DNA from: Microbacter sp. GSS18
GTDB taxonomy: Bacteria; Actinomycetota; Actinomycetes; Actinomycetales; Microbacteriaceae
Reading direction: 5' to 3'
DNA: 64,000 nucleotides
NCBI GenBank assembly: GCA_029319145.1
Contig: CP119753.1
Span: 1,674,001-1,738,000 of the forward strand
The notes under the pieces: model-generated
Databases searched by the model: none
Seen by the model: the letters and a program-made list of their open reading frames with translations, nothing else
What the model was told of the DNA's origin: nothing
Made by a program: the position numbers and the translations under genes
Shown here: one piece after another, positions 16,819 through 24,897 of the stretch
Position numbering within the stretch: the stretch's first letter is position 1
Layout: each line of letters starts with the position of its first letter

Positions 16819-17820
16819 ATGGTCACGGGCAAGGATGTCGCGGAACGCGCAGGCACATCGACAGCGGTCGTGAGCTATGTCTTCAACAACGGGCCGCGCA
16901 GCGTCGCGCCAGAGACACGTGAGCGCGTCCTCAGGGCGGCAGAGGAACTGAACTACCGCCCGAACGCACTGGCGCGGGCCCTGAGTTTCGGCCGCACCTC
17001 GTCGATCGGACTCATCGTCCCCGATATCGCGAACCGGTTCTTCGGCGAGCTCGCCCGCGCGCTGGAGGACTCCGCCTCCGCCCGTGGAAACCTGCTCCTC
17101 ATCGGGGACTCCGGTCTCGACCCCAAGCGCGAGGCGTCGCACATCTCCGCGTTCGTCGACCGGCGAGTCGACTCCGTCGTCATGGTGTCGCTCCAAGACT
17201 CCCCCGACCTGTCGCCGCTCGTCCGAGCCGGCATCCCAGTGGTCGCCCTGCATCCTGTGCCCACCGACGCCGGGGTCTCCACCATCTCCATCGACTATGC
17301 GGCTGCCGCGCGCGCTGCCACATCCCACCTGATCGACCACGGCTACGCGTCCATCGCCCTGTTCAACACCCAAGCCGAATCCACCGGCGGGCAACAGCAC
17401 CGCGATGGATTCCATCAGGCGGTCGCCTCGGCACCGGGGACGAGGGTCGTGGAACTGCGGAGCGAGATCTCCCGCTCCCACGCAGCGCAGGTCGCGATGG
17501 ACGCGCTGGCTCGACCGGACCGTCCACGAGCCGTGTACTGCTCGACCGACGAACAGGCCTATGGGGTGCTGTTCGCCTGCCATCGGCTGGGCCTATCCGT
17601 CCCCGACGACGTCGCCGTGACCGGCTTCGACGGCACCGAGCACTCCGCCTACTCGATTCCGCCGCTCACCACGATCCGTCAGCCCATCCCGCACATGGCT
17701 GAACGTGCCATCGCGATCCTGACAGGGACGATCCCGGCCGAACCATTGCGCGAGATCGCCGACTTCGAACTAGTCCTCCGCGAATCCTGCGGCAACCACA
17801 CGAACGGAACCACTGCATGA
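16819..17820 (+). CDS. LacI family transcriptional regulator (333 aa)
   Basis: The N-terminal DNA-binding domain VTGKDVAERAGTSTAVVSYV with the hinge helix NYRPNALARAL is followed by a periplasmic-binding-like effector domain (SIGLIVPDIANRFF, CSTDEQAYGVL, VAVTGFDGTE). Start at ATG 16819 with a GAGAGG site 6 bases upstream. It is divergent from the nucleoside operon, and matching palindromes lie at both promoters, so it most likely represses that operon until ribose or a nucleoside binds. The true effector is unknown. Confidence 0.92.
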   Translation: MVTGKDVAERAGTSTAVVSYVFNNGPRSVAPETRERVLRAAEELNYRPNALARALSFGRTSSIGLIVPDIANRFFGELARALEDSASARGNLLLIGDSGLDPKREASHISAFVDRRVDSVVMVSLQDSPDLSPLVRAGIPVVALHPVPTDAGVSTISIDYAAAARAATSHLIDHGYASIALFNTQAESTGGQQHRDGFHQAVASAPGTRVVELRSEISRSHAAQVAMDALARPDRPRAVYCSTDEQAYGVLFACHRLGLSVPDDVAVTGFDGTEHSAYSIPPLTTIRQPIPHMAERAIAILTGTIPAEPLREIADFELVLRESCGNHTNGTTA

Positions 17821-18098
17821 CCGAACTCATCGGCTGGCTCGGATCAGCGCTGCTCATCGTCTCCCTCCTTCAGGGAAAGATGATGAAGCTCCGCGTCCTC
17901 AACCTGATCGCCGCGCTCATCCTCGTCGGCTACAACGCCGCGGTCGAGACCTGGCCGATGGTCGGAATGAACGTCGCCGTCGCCATCATCGACGTCTACT
18001 ACATCGTCAAGCTACGCCACGACCGCCGGCTCAACACGCCCACGGACCCCCACCCGAGTAGGGACGACCTCCCCCACGCCGCGACAGCGACCCGCTGA
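17817..18098 (+). CDS. YgjV-like small membrane protein (93 aa)
   Basis: Overlaps the lacI-type gene by the ATGA pattern. The sequence begins IGWLGSALLIVSLLQGKMMKLRVLNL and has three hydrophobic segments, resembling Imp-YgjV/SemiSWEET-like short membrane proteins. The C-terminal tail is hydrophilic and His/Arg-rich. If SemiSWEET-like, a transport role would fit its position beside sugar genes; this is inference. Confidence 0.65.
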   Translation: MTELIGWLGSALLIVSLLQGKMMKLRVLNLIAALILVGYNAAVETWPMVGMNVAVAIIDVYYIVKLRHDRRLNTPTDPHPSRDDLPHAATATR

Positions 18099-18131
18099 CC
18101 TCGCCACGCAGACCGACGAGGAGCGCTAGCC

Positions 18132-18284
18132 CATGACCACGCCCACTTCGACGCCCTCGCGAGCATCGGCGTCGACTTCGCCGACGTCACCCAGGTGCTC
18201 GAGGACGAAGGCGTCGACAAGTTCATCGCCTCCTGGCACGACCTCCAGAACACCGTTGCCAAAGCACTGCAGGCTGCGAGGTAG
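18132..18284 (+). pseudogene. Transaldolase C-terminal fragment
   Basis: Reads HAHFDALASIGVDFADVTQV, then LEDEGVDKFIASW and a helix ending at TAG 18282-18284, which matches the last 50 or so residues of actinobacterial transaldolase (Tal). Everything upstream, including the Schiff-base lysine barrel, is missing, and no start with a ribosome site is present. It is probably the relic of a full tal gene deleted from the 3' side of this sugar locus. Confidence 0.65.
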
Positions 18285-18349
18285 CGTGCGACCAGGCGTG
18301 CAGTCGCCTCGGTAGGAAGCTCACGCGCGCAACACCCACTTTGTCGTAC

Positions 18350-18430
18350 ACGCCCGGAGGGTGCCGCTATTGCACCCCGCAGCGACTGCACCTCCCGCTT
18401 GCGCGCGGTGCCCGTTTGAGGATCGTCGCG
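18350..18430 (+). repeat. Dispersed intergenic repeat, copy F
   Basis: Core at 18401-18424 reads GCGCGCGGTGCCCG, then TTTGAGGATC. A second, degenerate core (CTTGCGCAGAACTGCGTATC, then AGGATC) follows at about 18444-18469, reaching the stop of the TfoX-like gene, so two copies may be in tandem. Confidence 0.6.
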
Positions 18431-18461
18431 TATCGACATTGCCCTTGCGCAGAACTGCGTA

Positions 18462-18833
18462 TCAGGATCCTTTCTTGCGGGCCTTCGGCTGCTTCGGCGG
18501 TAGCGCGCTCACCTGCGCCAGGGCGAGGCCGATCCATTCGGTGAGCAGCTCGGGTTCGTCCCTCCAGGCCGCGGGCGTGGCGAGGTAGCCGCGCATGGGA
18601 CGCTCCGCCGGGCCGAACGGCCTGCTCCCTGGGATCGTTCGGAACTGCTCTGCTGTCGCCTGGTCGATGAGGCGAACTCCGATGTCGTCACCGAACAGGC
18701 CCGCGAACATGTTGCCATTCACGAAGGCGCCGAGGTTCCCGAACATCGGTTTGACCGCCACGTTGGGCGCGTCGGGCACGAGACGACGGAAGAGCTCCGC
18801 AACCTCCGAACTCGGCTTCGGGATCTGCATCAT
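18462..18833 (-). CDS. TfoX/Sxy N-terminal domain protein (123 aa)
   Basis: KPMFGNLGAFVNGNMFAGLF followed by GVRLIDQ is the TfoX_N pattern (MFGGxGxxxxxxMFAxI). The stand-alone N-domain is common in actinobacteria, and no competence role has been shown for it. The tail ends in a Lys-rich stretch. Start at the double ATG 18833 with an AGGAGAG site. It follows the propeller gene on the same strand with 23 bases between, so the two may be co-transcribed. Confidence 0.8.
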   Translation of the reverse strand: MMQIPKPSSEVAELFRRLVPDAPNVAVKPMFGNLGAFVNGNMFAGLFGDDIGVRLIDQATAEQFRTIPGSRPFGPAERPMRGYLATPAAWRDEPELLTEWIGLALAQVSALPPKQPKARKKGS

Positions 18834-18856
18834 CGACTCTCCTCGTGTGCGCTCGG

Positions 18857-20449
18857 TCACCCAAGGTCGAACGCGTAGAGCTTGTTGCTGGGGGTTCCGA
18901 AGGCTCCGCCATAGAACCCGTACCCGGATCCCCAGAAGACCATCCCGTTGGAGATCGCGGCGCCCGAGACGCACGATCCACCGCTCTCGAACGACCATAG
19001 GACCTCTCCGGTCGCCGCGTCGAGCGCGTACATCCAGCCGTCCGCGTCGTTCGTGCAGCCGAAGACGACGCCGTTGGCGGTGGTCGCCGGCCCTGATGCG
19101 CCGCCGCCGTTCGGCGGTCGGGTCTGCCAGAGGATCTCGCCGGTCGCTGCGTCGAGGGCGCTCCAGATCCCGGTCGTGGGGTCGGATGCGGTGGGGTAGG
19201 GCACCTGGTCGCTGTTGGCGTTCGCTGTGTAGACCCGCTTGCCGTCGACGGCCGACCCCCACTGCAGCCCTCCGTTGATGCCGCCGGGGCCGGTGTCGGT
19301 GACCCAGACGACTGCGCCGGTGGCCGGGTCGAGCGCCCAGTACTGTCCGCTCTTCTGCCCCGCGCCGAGCAGTTCGCGCGGGCCGCCGCCGGCGTTCTTG
19401 ACCTTGAAGAGCGCCGGCGCCTGGCCGAAGTCGTAGTCGGGGCCTGTCGGCGTGGGGCACGATGGCGCACCGAAGAGGCAGGCCCACGTCCAGGTGTCAT
19501 ACGGAAGCGCCCGCGTGACCCACTTCACCGCTCCCGTCGTCATGTCGAGCGCGACGATGGCGTCGAAGTAGTCGTCAGGGGGCAGGCACGCCTGCTGGGC
19601 ATCGGGGTCGTCGCCCGCCGCTTCGACGCACGCCAGGGCGTCGGCCGGGATGGCGTAGTTGTTCCCCGTCGCGACGTAGACGCTCCCGCGCTTGGGATCC
19701 ACTGCGGGCGAGCTTCCCCACACCGAGGCGCCCGGGTAGCCCTCCGGCGCCATGTAGGTCTTCCAGAGGATCGCTCCCGTCTCGAGATCGAGAGCCGCGA
19801 GGCTGCCTCGGAAGGTGCAGCACTCGTAGCCGGGGATGAGGCCCGCCAGACCCTCTTCGACCGAGGACACGCCCACATAGACGACACCGTCGAAGATCGT
19901 CGGCGACTGCGTGATCACCGCCGCGAAGTGTGTCTCGACCTGGGTCACCCATCGCACGTCACCGGTCTGCTTGTCGACGGCGATCACCCGGCCGCCGTTG
20001 CCCAGCGACGGGCTTCCATCCGCGTTCGAGGTCGCGCCCTTGTCGCCGATGACGAGGGTGGTGTCGGTGAACGCGGGGCTGGTCCGGGACGCATCGCGCG
20101 GGACGCCCGTGTAGTCCTCGATCTGCCTCTGCCACACCACCGCACCGGTCGACCGGTCCACCGCGTACAAGTTACCCGCCCAGTCCGGGACGTAGACCCG
20201 GTCGCCGTCCACCGCAGGCGTCGCCGAGACGTCGCCACCCGTGTTGAGCACCCACTTCAACGAAAGGTCCGCGACGGTGGCTGGAGAGATCTTGGACTCG
20301 CTTGCGGCATGACGGGTGTTCGACCGGTCACCGCCGGCGGAATTCCACCCTGCTCCGCCCGGCGCGGCAGACGCGGGCCCTCCGATCAGCACGACGGCCG
20401 CGATCCCCGCGATCGCCAGCAGCATGGCACGGGACTTCATCCAACTCAT
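18857..20449 (-). CDS. Secreted quinoprotein-type beta-propeller, probable PQQ-dependent dehydrogenase (530 aa)
   Basis: Sec-type signal peptide (LLAIAGIAAVVLIGGPASA, cleavage about residue 28), then repeated blades ending in AVDRSTGAVVW, AVDKQTGDVRW, ALDLETGAILW, ALDMTTGAVKW, ALDPATGAVVW, ALDAATGEILW and ALDAATGEVLW, the docking motif of quinoprotein dehydrogenases. An adjacent cysteine pair (YECCTF) matches the vicinal disulphide near PQQ in these enzymes. Polyvinyl-alcohol-dehydrogenase-like proteins have this build. No PQQ biosynthesis genes are in view. Start at ATG 20449 just before the signal peptide. Confidence 0.82.
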   Translation of the reverse strand: MSWMKSRAMLLAIAGIAAVVLIGGPASAAPGGAGWNSAGGDRSNTRHAASESKISPATVADLSLKWVLNTGGDVSATPAVDGDRVYVPDWAGNLYAVDRSTGAVVWQRQIEDYTGVPRDASRTSPAFTDTTLVIGDKGATSNADGSPSLGNGGRVIAVDKQTGDVRWVTQVETHFAAVITQSPTIFDGVVYVGVSSVEEGLAGLIPGYECCTFRGSLAALDLETGAILWKTYMAPEGYPGASVWGSSPAVDPKRGSVYVATGNNYAIPADALACVEAAGDDPDAQQACLPPDDYFDAIVALDMTTGAVKWVTRALPYDTWTWACLFGAPSCPTPTGPDYDFGQAPALFKVKNAGGGPRELLGAGQKSGQYWALDPATGAVVWVTDTGPGGINGGLQWGSAVDGKRVYTANANSDQVPYPTASDPTTGIWSALDAATGEILWQTRPPNGGGASGPATTANGVVFGCTNDADGWMYALDAATGEVLWSFESGGSCVSGAAISNGMVFWGSGYGFYGGAFGTPSNKLYAFDLG

Positions 20450-20867
20450 CTCAGCTTCCTCGCTTCGACTTGCTCGCAGCCTCCCCGCCTCCGCCTCGGC
20501 CCAGCACCGGGAAGGAGAGTCACGATCAGCGTGTCGCGGGATCGCTGCCACATTCAGAGAAGCGCCCGAGGGCGCGGAGTGCGCGGGGGCCGATTCGTCA
20601 TCGGTGATCCCGCCGAGACGGCTACATTGCACATCCGGGTCGTCAACGTCGCCGTGGCTGACGCGGTTCACGATCCTCTCCCATGGCACGCCTGTCAACA
20701 CGCACCCGCCAGCATCCCGCATGCGCGGGTGCGTTCCGCGGCAGGACCGTAGGGGAAGGGAGCGTGTCCGGAGCAACGGTGCTGACAGCGGTCAGGGCCG
20801 TATCGGCTCGCCCCTCACGAGAGGGGGTCGCGCGTCTTGGAGTACGTTCGAGCAACCGGCGCGCAGG
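20450..20867. other. Gap without a recognised gene
   Basis: About 420 bases upstream of the propeller gene. Open frames cross it on both strands but none has a ribosome site or family look. It should contain the promoter of the propeller gene near 20450-20510; no clear boxes were seen. Confidence 0.4.
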
Positions 20868-20943
20868 GGAACCTCACTCGGACAGCTCCGAGCCCGTATG
20901 CCTCGCCCCTGCTTCGCGCAGTGCCCGGAACGGGATCGTGGCG
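20868..20943 (+). repeat. Dispersed intergenic repeat, copy G (full length)
   Basis: Starts GGAACCTCAC and ends with core CGCGCAGTGCCCG, then GGGATC (20915-20937) and GTGGCGGC. Same length and both ends as copies B and L. It lies just upstream of the DUF4336 gene. Confidence 0.7.
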
Positions 20944-20975
20944 GCTGGGGATCGCCCCGGGCGTACGCTCGCCGC

Positions 20976-21674
20976 ATGGGCTTGTTGACTTCTCTCGGTG
21001 ACGGCCTGTTCGTCGTCGACGGACCCGCGACACGGGACATGGGCATGCCGTTCACGACGCGGATGTCGGTGGTGCAGCTCCGTGACGGCTCGGTATGGGT
21101 TTCGTCACCGGTCCCGCTGCCCTACGAGGCGCGCACGGAAGTGACATCGCTCGGGCCCGTGCGCTACCTCGTAAGCCCGACTCCGCGGCACTTCTGGCGG
21201 CTCGCCCGATGGCACATGCTGTTTCCCGACGCCGAACTCTGGTCGAGTCCGATGACACCCTTCACCCTGAAGCGTGGCGACCTCCCACTCACGGGCGTGC
21301 TGGGCGCCGGACTCCCGAGATCATGGGCACCCGAACTCGACCACGTCGTGCTCGGCAGCTCGGTGCTGCAAGAATCCGCTTTCCTCCACGCGCCGAGCGG
21401 CACACTCCTCATCGAGGACGCGATCCAGGTTCACAACCCTCGACCCCGACATCCGATCAGCAATACCGTGTTCCGTCTCGGCGGAGTCATGGGTCCTGAC
21501 GGCGGCGTTTCGCGCGACCTCCGCCTCACCTTCCGACCGCGGACGACAGCGCGAGAATCTGTACTCCACATGCTCGATTGGGATTTCGACACCGTCGTCC
21601 TCGCCCATGGCCCGATCGTCACCGAGAAGGCCAAAGAATTCGTCGCCAGGGCATTTAACTGGCTGATCGACTGA
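20976..21674 (+). CDS. DUF4336 protein (232 aa)
   Basis: Opening LGDGLFVVDGP, then RMSVVQLRDGSVWVSSPVPL, GPVRYLVSPTPRHFW and the late VVLAHGPIV match DUF4336 proteins, distant relatives of the metallo-beta-lactamase fold that lack the HxHxDH metal motif. Function unknown in the family. The start codon ATG 20976 is the only sensible one because the dispersed repeat occupies the preceding bases. Single gene. Confidence 0.78.
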   Translation: MGLLTSLGDGLFVVDGPATRDMGMPFTTRMSVVQLRDGSVWVSSPVPLPYEARTEVTSLGPVRYLVSPTPRHFWRLARWHMLFPDAELWSSPMTPFTLKRGDLPLTGVLGAGLPRSWAPELDHVVLGSSVLQESAFLHAPSGTLLIEDAIQVHNPRPRHPISNTVFRLGGVMGPDGGVSRDLRLTFRPRTTARESVLHMLDWDFDTVVLAHGPIVTEKAKEFVARAFNWLID

Positions 21675-21773
21675 CCCCGCCAACGCCCGCATTCCAGCCA
21701 GCTCGCGAAAGACATCGGTGACGTGGTCAAGGTGACGTTCACCAAGCGGTGACGGCGCCCGCTCCGCGCCAGC

Positions 21774-21824
21774 TTCGAAGCACACATCTTCTGACACTCC
21801 TTGGCTCCGCCCATCCCCCCGCGG
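21774..21824 (+). pseudogene. Relic of a serine recombinase 3' end and flank
   Basis: These 51 bases match 9145-9195 at 44 positions. They encode the same final residues EAHIF plus stop and continue into the same GGCTCCGCCCATCCCCCCGC flank found after the intact recombinase at 8557-9165. No upstream recombinase coding remains. Both loci are followed by toxin-type genes, so this looks like the decayed scar of a related element. Confidence 0.65.
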
Positions 21825-21847
21825 TGCCGATCTCGACCGACAGGCGC

Positions 21848-22039
21848 TCAGCGGCGGTGATACGCGTCCCGACGATGCTCGATGGTGACGATCTCGATGA
21901 CCAGTCGGTCGTCCTCGATGCGATAGAGCACTCGATACTCGCCGCGACGCGCTGGGCGAAAAGGCGCGAGCGGCTCGCGCAACGGGTTGCCCAGTCTCCT
22001 CGGGTTGCCGGCCAACGGCCCGACGATGAACTCGAACAC
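21848..22039 (-). pseudogene. Truncated RelE/ParE-type toxin
   Basis: About 63 residues with the RelE pattern: VFEFIVGPLAGNPRRLG, RRGEYRVLYRIEDDRL and EIVTIEHRRDAYHR. The usual first 30 residues are absent: upstream the frame runs about 20 codons (including SVAAG) to a TGA with no start codon. The remaining frame would start at a GTG within the conserved helix. No antitoxin gene is next to it. Probably a decayed toxin; a shortened but expressed protein cannot be excluded. Confidence 0.65.
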
Positions 22040-22090
22040 GCCCGCTGCTACGGATCGAGGATCGGCGCGGTCGCGGACGGGGCGCGTACA

Positions 22091-22762
22091 TCAATCGCGA
22101 GTGTCCGTCCACGGCACGATATCGATGCCGTGGTTCTCGGGCGACGCGAGAGTCCAGAACGCCGGAGCGTTGGTGTCGTTCACGATCCTGCCGCCGGCCG
22201 CCACTGCGGCATCCACCCGCGCCTTGGCCTGGTCGGCAGGGACATAGACGTCGAGGTGAGTACGTCCCCTGTTCGGCGCGTCGCCCGCGATCGGATTGAA
22301 CGCCAGCTGCGGTCCGCAGCGCAGCGGATCGATGGCATCCGTGTCGCCCAGCTCTTCGTAGCCGAGCGCCGCGGTGAAGAACGGGCGGCTGTCAGCCTGC
22401 GAGTGCTGGGCCACGTAGATCGCCACCGACTGGATGCGAGACGGGTCGGGTACCAGCTCGAGTTCCGTGGCTGCGCGAGAGACCGCCGCAGCGAACTCCG
22501 CCGCACCCGCCGGTATGTCAGCTGTGTCTCTCGTTGGGACTCGGACCACGACGCCCTCGGGACGTACATCGATGTCCGGCGTGATGCCGGCTCGCTCGGC
22601 GGCGTCGACCACGGGCTTCACCAGATCGGCCGCGTGAGCGAGAGAGGTGGCTGCGAACACGGCCTGTGGGCCCGTGGCCGGGACGCGCCAGTCGGCAACC
22701 CCCGGCGCCCGATGGAACTCGGCCGCGGACATCCAACCCGAACCGCTCGTCGACTCATTCAT
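22091..22762 (-). CDS. Pterin dehydratase-like plus VOC/glyoxalase-like fusion (223 aa)
   Basis: The first half (WMSAAEFHRAPGVADWRV, then VDAAERAGITPDIDVRP and VVVRVPT) resembles the 4a-hydroxytetrahydrobiopterin dehydratase fold. The second half (IQSVAIYVAQ, HLDVYVPADQAKARVDAA, WTLASPENHGIDI) is a VOC/Glyoxalase_6 domain. This two-domain build is frequent in actinobacteria and of unknown activity. Start at ATG 22762, with a GAGGAGG site eight bases upstream. Likely cytoplasmic. Confidence 0.8.
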   Translation of the reverse strand: MNESTSGSGWMSAAEFHRAPGVADWRVPATGPQAVFAATSLAHAADLVKPVVDAAERAGITPDIDVRPEGVVVRVPTRDTADIPAGAAEFAAAVSRAATELELVPDPSRIQSVAIYVAQHSQADSRPFFTAALGYEELGDTDAIDPLRCGPQLAFNPIAGDAPNRGRTHLDVYVPADQAKARVDAAVAAGGRIVNDTNAPAFWTLASPENHGIDIVPWTDTRD

Positions 22763-22899
22763 GTCGAAGCCTCCTCTTTGCAGACTCTTCTCGCGGTCAT
22801 ACCCCCGCACACGCTGGCGGCAACGTTACGACGTGAGAGCGGAGCGCGGAACCCGCGCCGACGGATAGGCCGGACGAACTGGCTCGACCGGCTCGCAAG

Positions 22900-22975
22900 G
22901 AATCCCAATCGCACCGTCGTTGGCCCGCACGCGACCCTCCGCTATCGCGCAGTGCCCGCAAGAGGATCCCGCCGG
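22900..22975 (+). repeat. Dispersed intergenic repeat, copy H
   Basis: Core at 22946-22968 reads CGCGCAGTGCCCG, then AAGAGGATC, preceded by AATCCCAATCGCACCG like the left part of other copies. It lies in the divergent gap between the VOC gene and the SHOCT gene. Confidence 0.65.
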
Positions 22976-23060
22976 TAGGGGGCGAAGCACCTTCGGACGG
23001 TCCGGGTGAGGTTCATTGCGCAGTAGGCTCACTTGCGTCTGCCGGAGACGAAGGATCCCC

Positions 23061-23297
23061 ATGCAGGATGCCACCCGCATCTTCCGGCCGCCACCGGCAG
23101 AGCGCACCCCGGTTTGCGAGTTCGCCAAGCTTGCCCAGCTCTACGACGCCGGCGTGATCGCCGCCGACGAATTTGACGCGCGGCGAGCGGATCTGTTCCG
23201 CACCACCTGCGACGACGCGTTCCGGTTGGACGCGCGTACACTGACCCTGCGCGGCACCCGATCCCCGCACCCCCCCTGCGCGGGATCACGCGTCTGA
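23061..23297 (+). CDS. Small SHOCT-domain protein (78 aa)
   Basis: FAKLAQLYDAGVIAADEFDA with the following helix is the SHOCT short C-terminal domain, an oligomerisation helix pair usually found at the end of larger proteins; here it makes up most of the protein. Start at ATG 23061 with GAAGGA upstream. A strong hairpin follows 23 bases after the stop, consistent with a single-gene transcript. Confidence 0.65.
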   Translation: MQDATRIFRPPPAERTPVCEFAKLAQLYDAGVIAADEFDARRADLFRTTCDDAFRLDARTLTLRGTRSPHPPCAGSRV

Positions 23298-23319
23298 CGT
23301 CTCTGGCGTTCGCCGCGCG

Positions 23320-23362
23320 ACGGCTCCCTCGCCGCCCCCCGAACGATCAGCGAGGGAGCCGT
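23320..23362. terminator. Rho-independent-like hairpin
   Basis: ACGGCTCCCTCGC and GCGAGGGAGCCGT form a perfect 13-base stem with a 17-base loop, just downstream of the SHOCT gene. The T-run is poor, as is usual in high-GC actinobacteria. It could serve both strands. Confidence 0.65.
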
Positions 23363-23711
23363 CCTCCGCAGGTCGCCTCGGGCAGGCACCCTTTCAATGC
23401 GTCGAGGTTCGCGTGTAGCCGGGCCCGTTGTGCGCACACGGTCCGGCGACAGAGTGCCCCGCGCATGAGGTGTCGTGCGCGGTCAGGATGGACGCCAGAT
23501 CGCCCCCGGAGTGGGCGCTCCGGAGACACGTGTCTGCTAATCCTTGAGCCCGTCGCGACCGCGGCACGCTAGCTGAAGCGATCGAGCGCACGCATCGGAG
23601 CGTATATCGCACGTCCGAGACCCCGCCCACAATCGGCCATCTCCGCGCACCGCCCATTTGGGGATCGCCTTCGGCGGGTGTCAAGCAGCCCGAAGTGGCC
23701 GATGACTTCGC
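23363..23711. other. Gap with repeat copy I and no recognised gene
   Basis: About 350 bases between the hairpin and the convergent membrane-protein pair. A degenerate dispersed-repeat core lies at 23643-23666 (CCGCGCACCGCCCATTTGGG, then GATC) with flank from about 23600. Nothing else recognised. Confidence 0.45.
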
Positions 23712-24167
23712 TCAGGCTGCCGTGGTCGCTTGCGAGGTATGTGCGCGGCGACGGTCGAACACGTGGGGCGCCGAGAGGAGGAGGCCGAGGGAGGTCACTC
23801 CCACCAGCGTGAGACCGAAGTAGCCGAAGACCGCGAACCGCTCGACGGCGAGCAGGCTGACGATCCCGGGCAGCATCCATAGGGGCAACAGCCAGAGCGC
23901 GAACCAAGCCCACCGCTGTCGGGTGCGGAGAGCGAAGACCGCGATGAACAGCGCGAGCGACCCGATGACGACTGTCCCGGTGAGCGTCGCGACACTCATC
24001 GTGTCCACCTGGTCTGCCACCGTGGGGTAGGTGCTGGTGAGGACCACCCACGGGACTCCCGTGTCGGATCCGAAAGTTGCGTGGCGGTCTCCCAGGAGCA
24101 TCGAGGTTCCCACGATCACCTGCAAAGTCGCGACCACCGCTACTAGGACCCATCCGATGTGTCTCAT
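23712..24167 (-). CDS. Four-helix membrane protein (151 aa)
   Basis: Four hydrophobic segments, about residues 5-25, 62-82, 88-108 and 112-132, with an extracellular loop after the first. No family recognised. The start ATG 24167 overlaps the stop of the upstream membrane gene (ATGA), so the two are translated together. Confidence 0.7.
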   Translation of the reverse strand: MRHIGWVLVAVVATLQVIVGTSMLLGDRHATFGSDTGVPWVVLTSTYPTVADQVDTMSVATLTGTVVIGSLALFIAVFALRTRQRWAWFALWLLPLWMLPGIVSLLAVERFAVFGYFGLTLVGVTSLGLLLSAPHVFDRRRAHTSQATTAA

Positions 24168-24772
24168 GCCCGCGCGTTCCTCTCCTCCCGGTGCGCTGCT
24201 GTCGCACGGTTCCCGACAATCACGGCGTCCGCGGTTGACCGGCTGCAAGTGAGCACGAGCACGGCGATCGAGAGGGAGACGAGGCCCCACAGAAGCCCGA
24301 GCAGCATGAAGTGCAGTTCGGTGGCGGCCGAGTACATCGACGCGAGGCCCAACTCGACCGCGAACCCCAGCGCAGGCACCCACGCCACCCCCGAACGTGG
24401 GGACCGCACGAGGAATGATCCCACCGCCACGACTGCGATTCCGGCGAGGGTCAGCCCGATGCTGCCCAGCACCAGCGCAAGCACCTCCGCCGAGGGCTCG
24501 ACGACGGAGATGAGTGCCGCGACGATGCGCAGCAGGAACCCCGCGGATGCCGTAACGGCGCCCACGGTCACTGTTCGTCCGGGGGCGACCACCCCAGCCC
24601 AACCGACGAGGCCCGCGATCATGCCGATGTTCACGACGATCCATAGGCCCTCCGCGCCCGGGTTCAGGATGGCGGGCCAGGGTTGCATCACCGCCAGCAG
24701 GCCGTACCCGATCTGGCAAATCGCGCCGATCAGCGCGATCACGCCGAGAAGCCGCGCCGTTGATCTGCTCAT
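24164..24772 (-). CDS. Membrane protein with six predicted helices (202 aa)
   Basis: Hydrophobic segments follow one another through the whole length, beginning STARLLGVIALIGAICQIGY. Family not recognised with confidence; it resembles DUF4386-like actinobacterial proteins. Start ATG 24772. It is divergent from a LuxR-type regulator gene about 125 bases away, which may control this two-gene unit. Confidence 0.7.
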   Translation of the reverse strand: MSRSTARLLGVIALIGAICQIGYGLLAVMQPWPAILNPGAEGLWIVVNIGMIAGLVGWAGVVAPGRTVTVGAVTASAGFLLRIVAALISVVEPSAEVLALVLGSIGLTLAGIAVVAVGSFLVRSPRSGVAWVPALGFAVELGLASMYSAATELHFMLLGLLWGLVSLSIAVLVLTCSRSTADAVIVGNRATAAHREERNARA

Positions 24773-24897
24773 GACACACTGACCCTTCGTCTCCCGCGCA
24801 CCCTTCGTCTGCTGCGCGCGTGCTGTTTCGCCCTCACACGCGAGGCTAGGCTCGGCGTTACACCTGCGGTATCCGTGAGAACACGCAAAGGCAGAGA

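Noticed and set aside
21699-21752. Short frame reading AKDIGDVVKVTFTKR before the recombinase relic
   Set aside because: Looks like a gene tail, but it is too short to assign, and the frame has no start or upstream similarity.
23394-23684. Minus-strand 96-codon frame after the hairpin
   Set aside because: Overlaps a dispersed-repeat copy; no start signal or protein-like composition.
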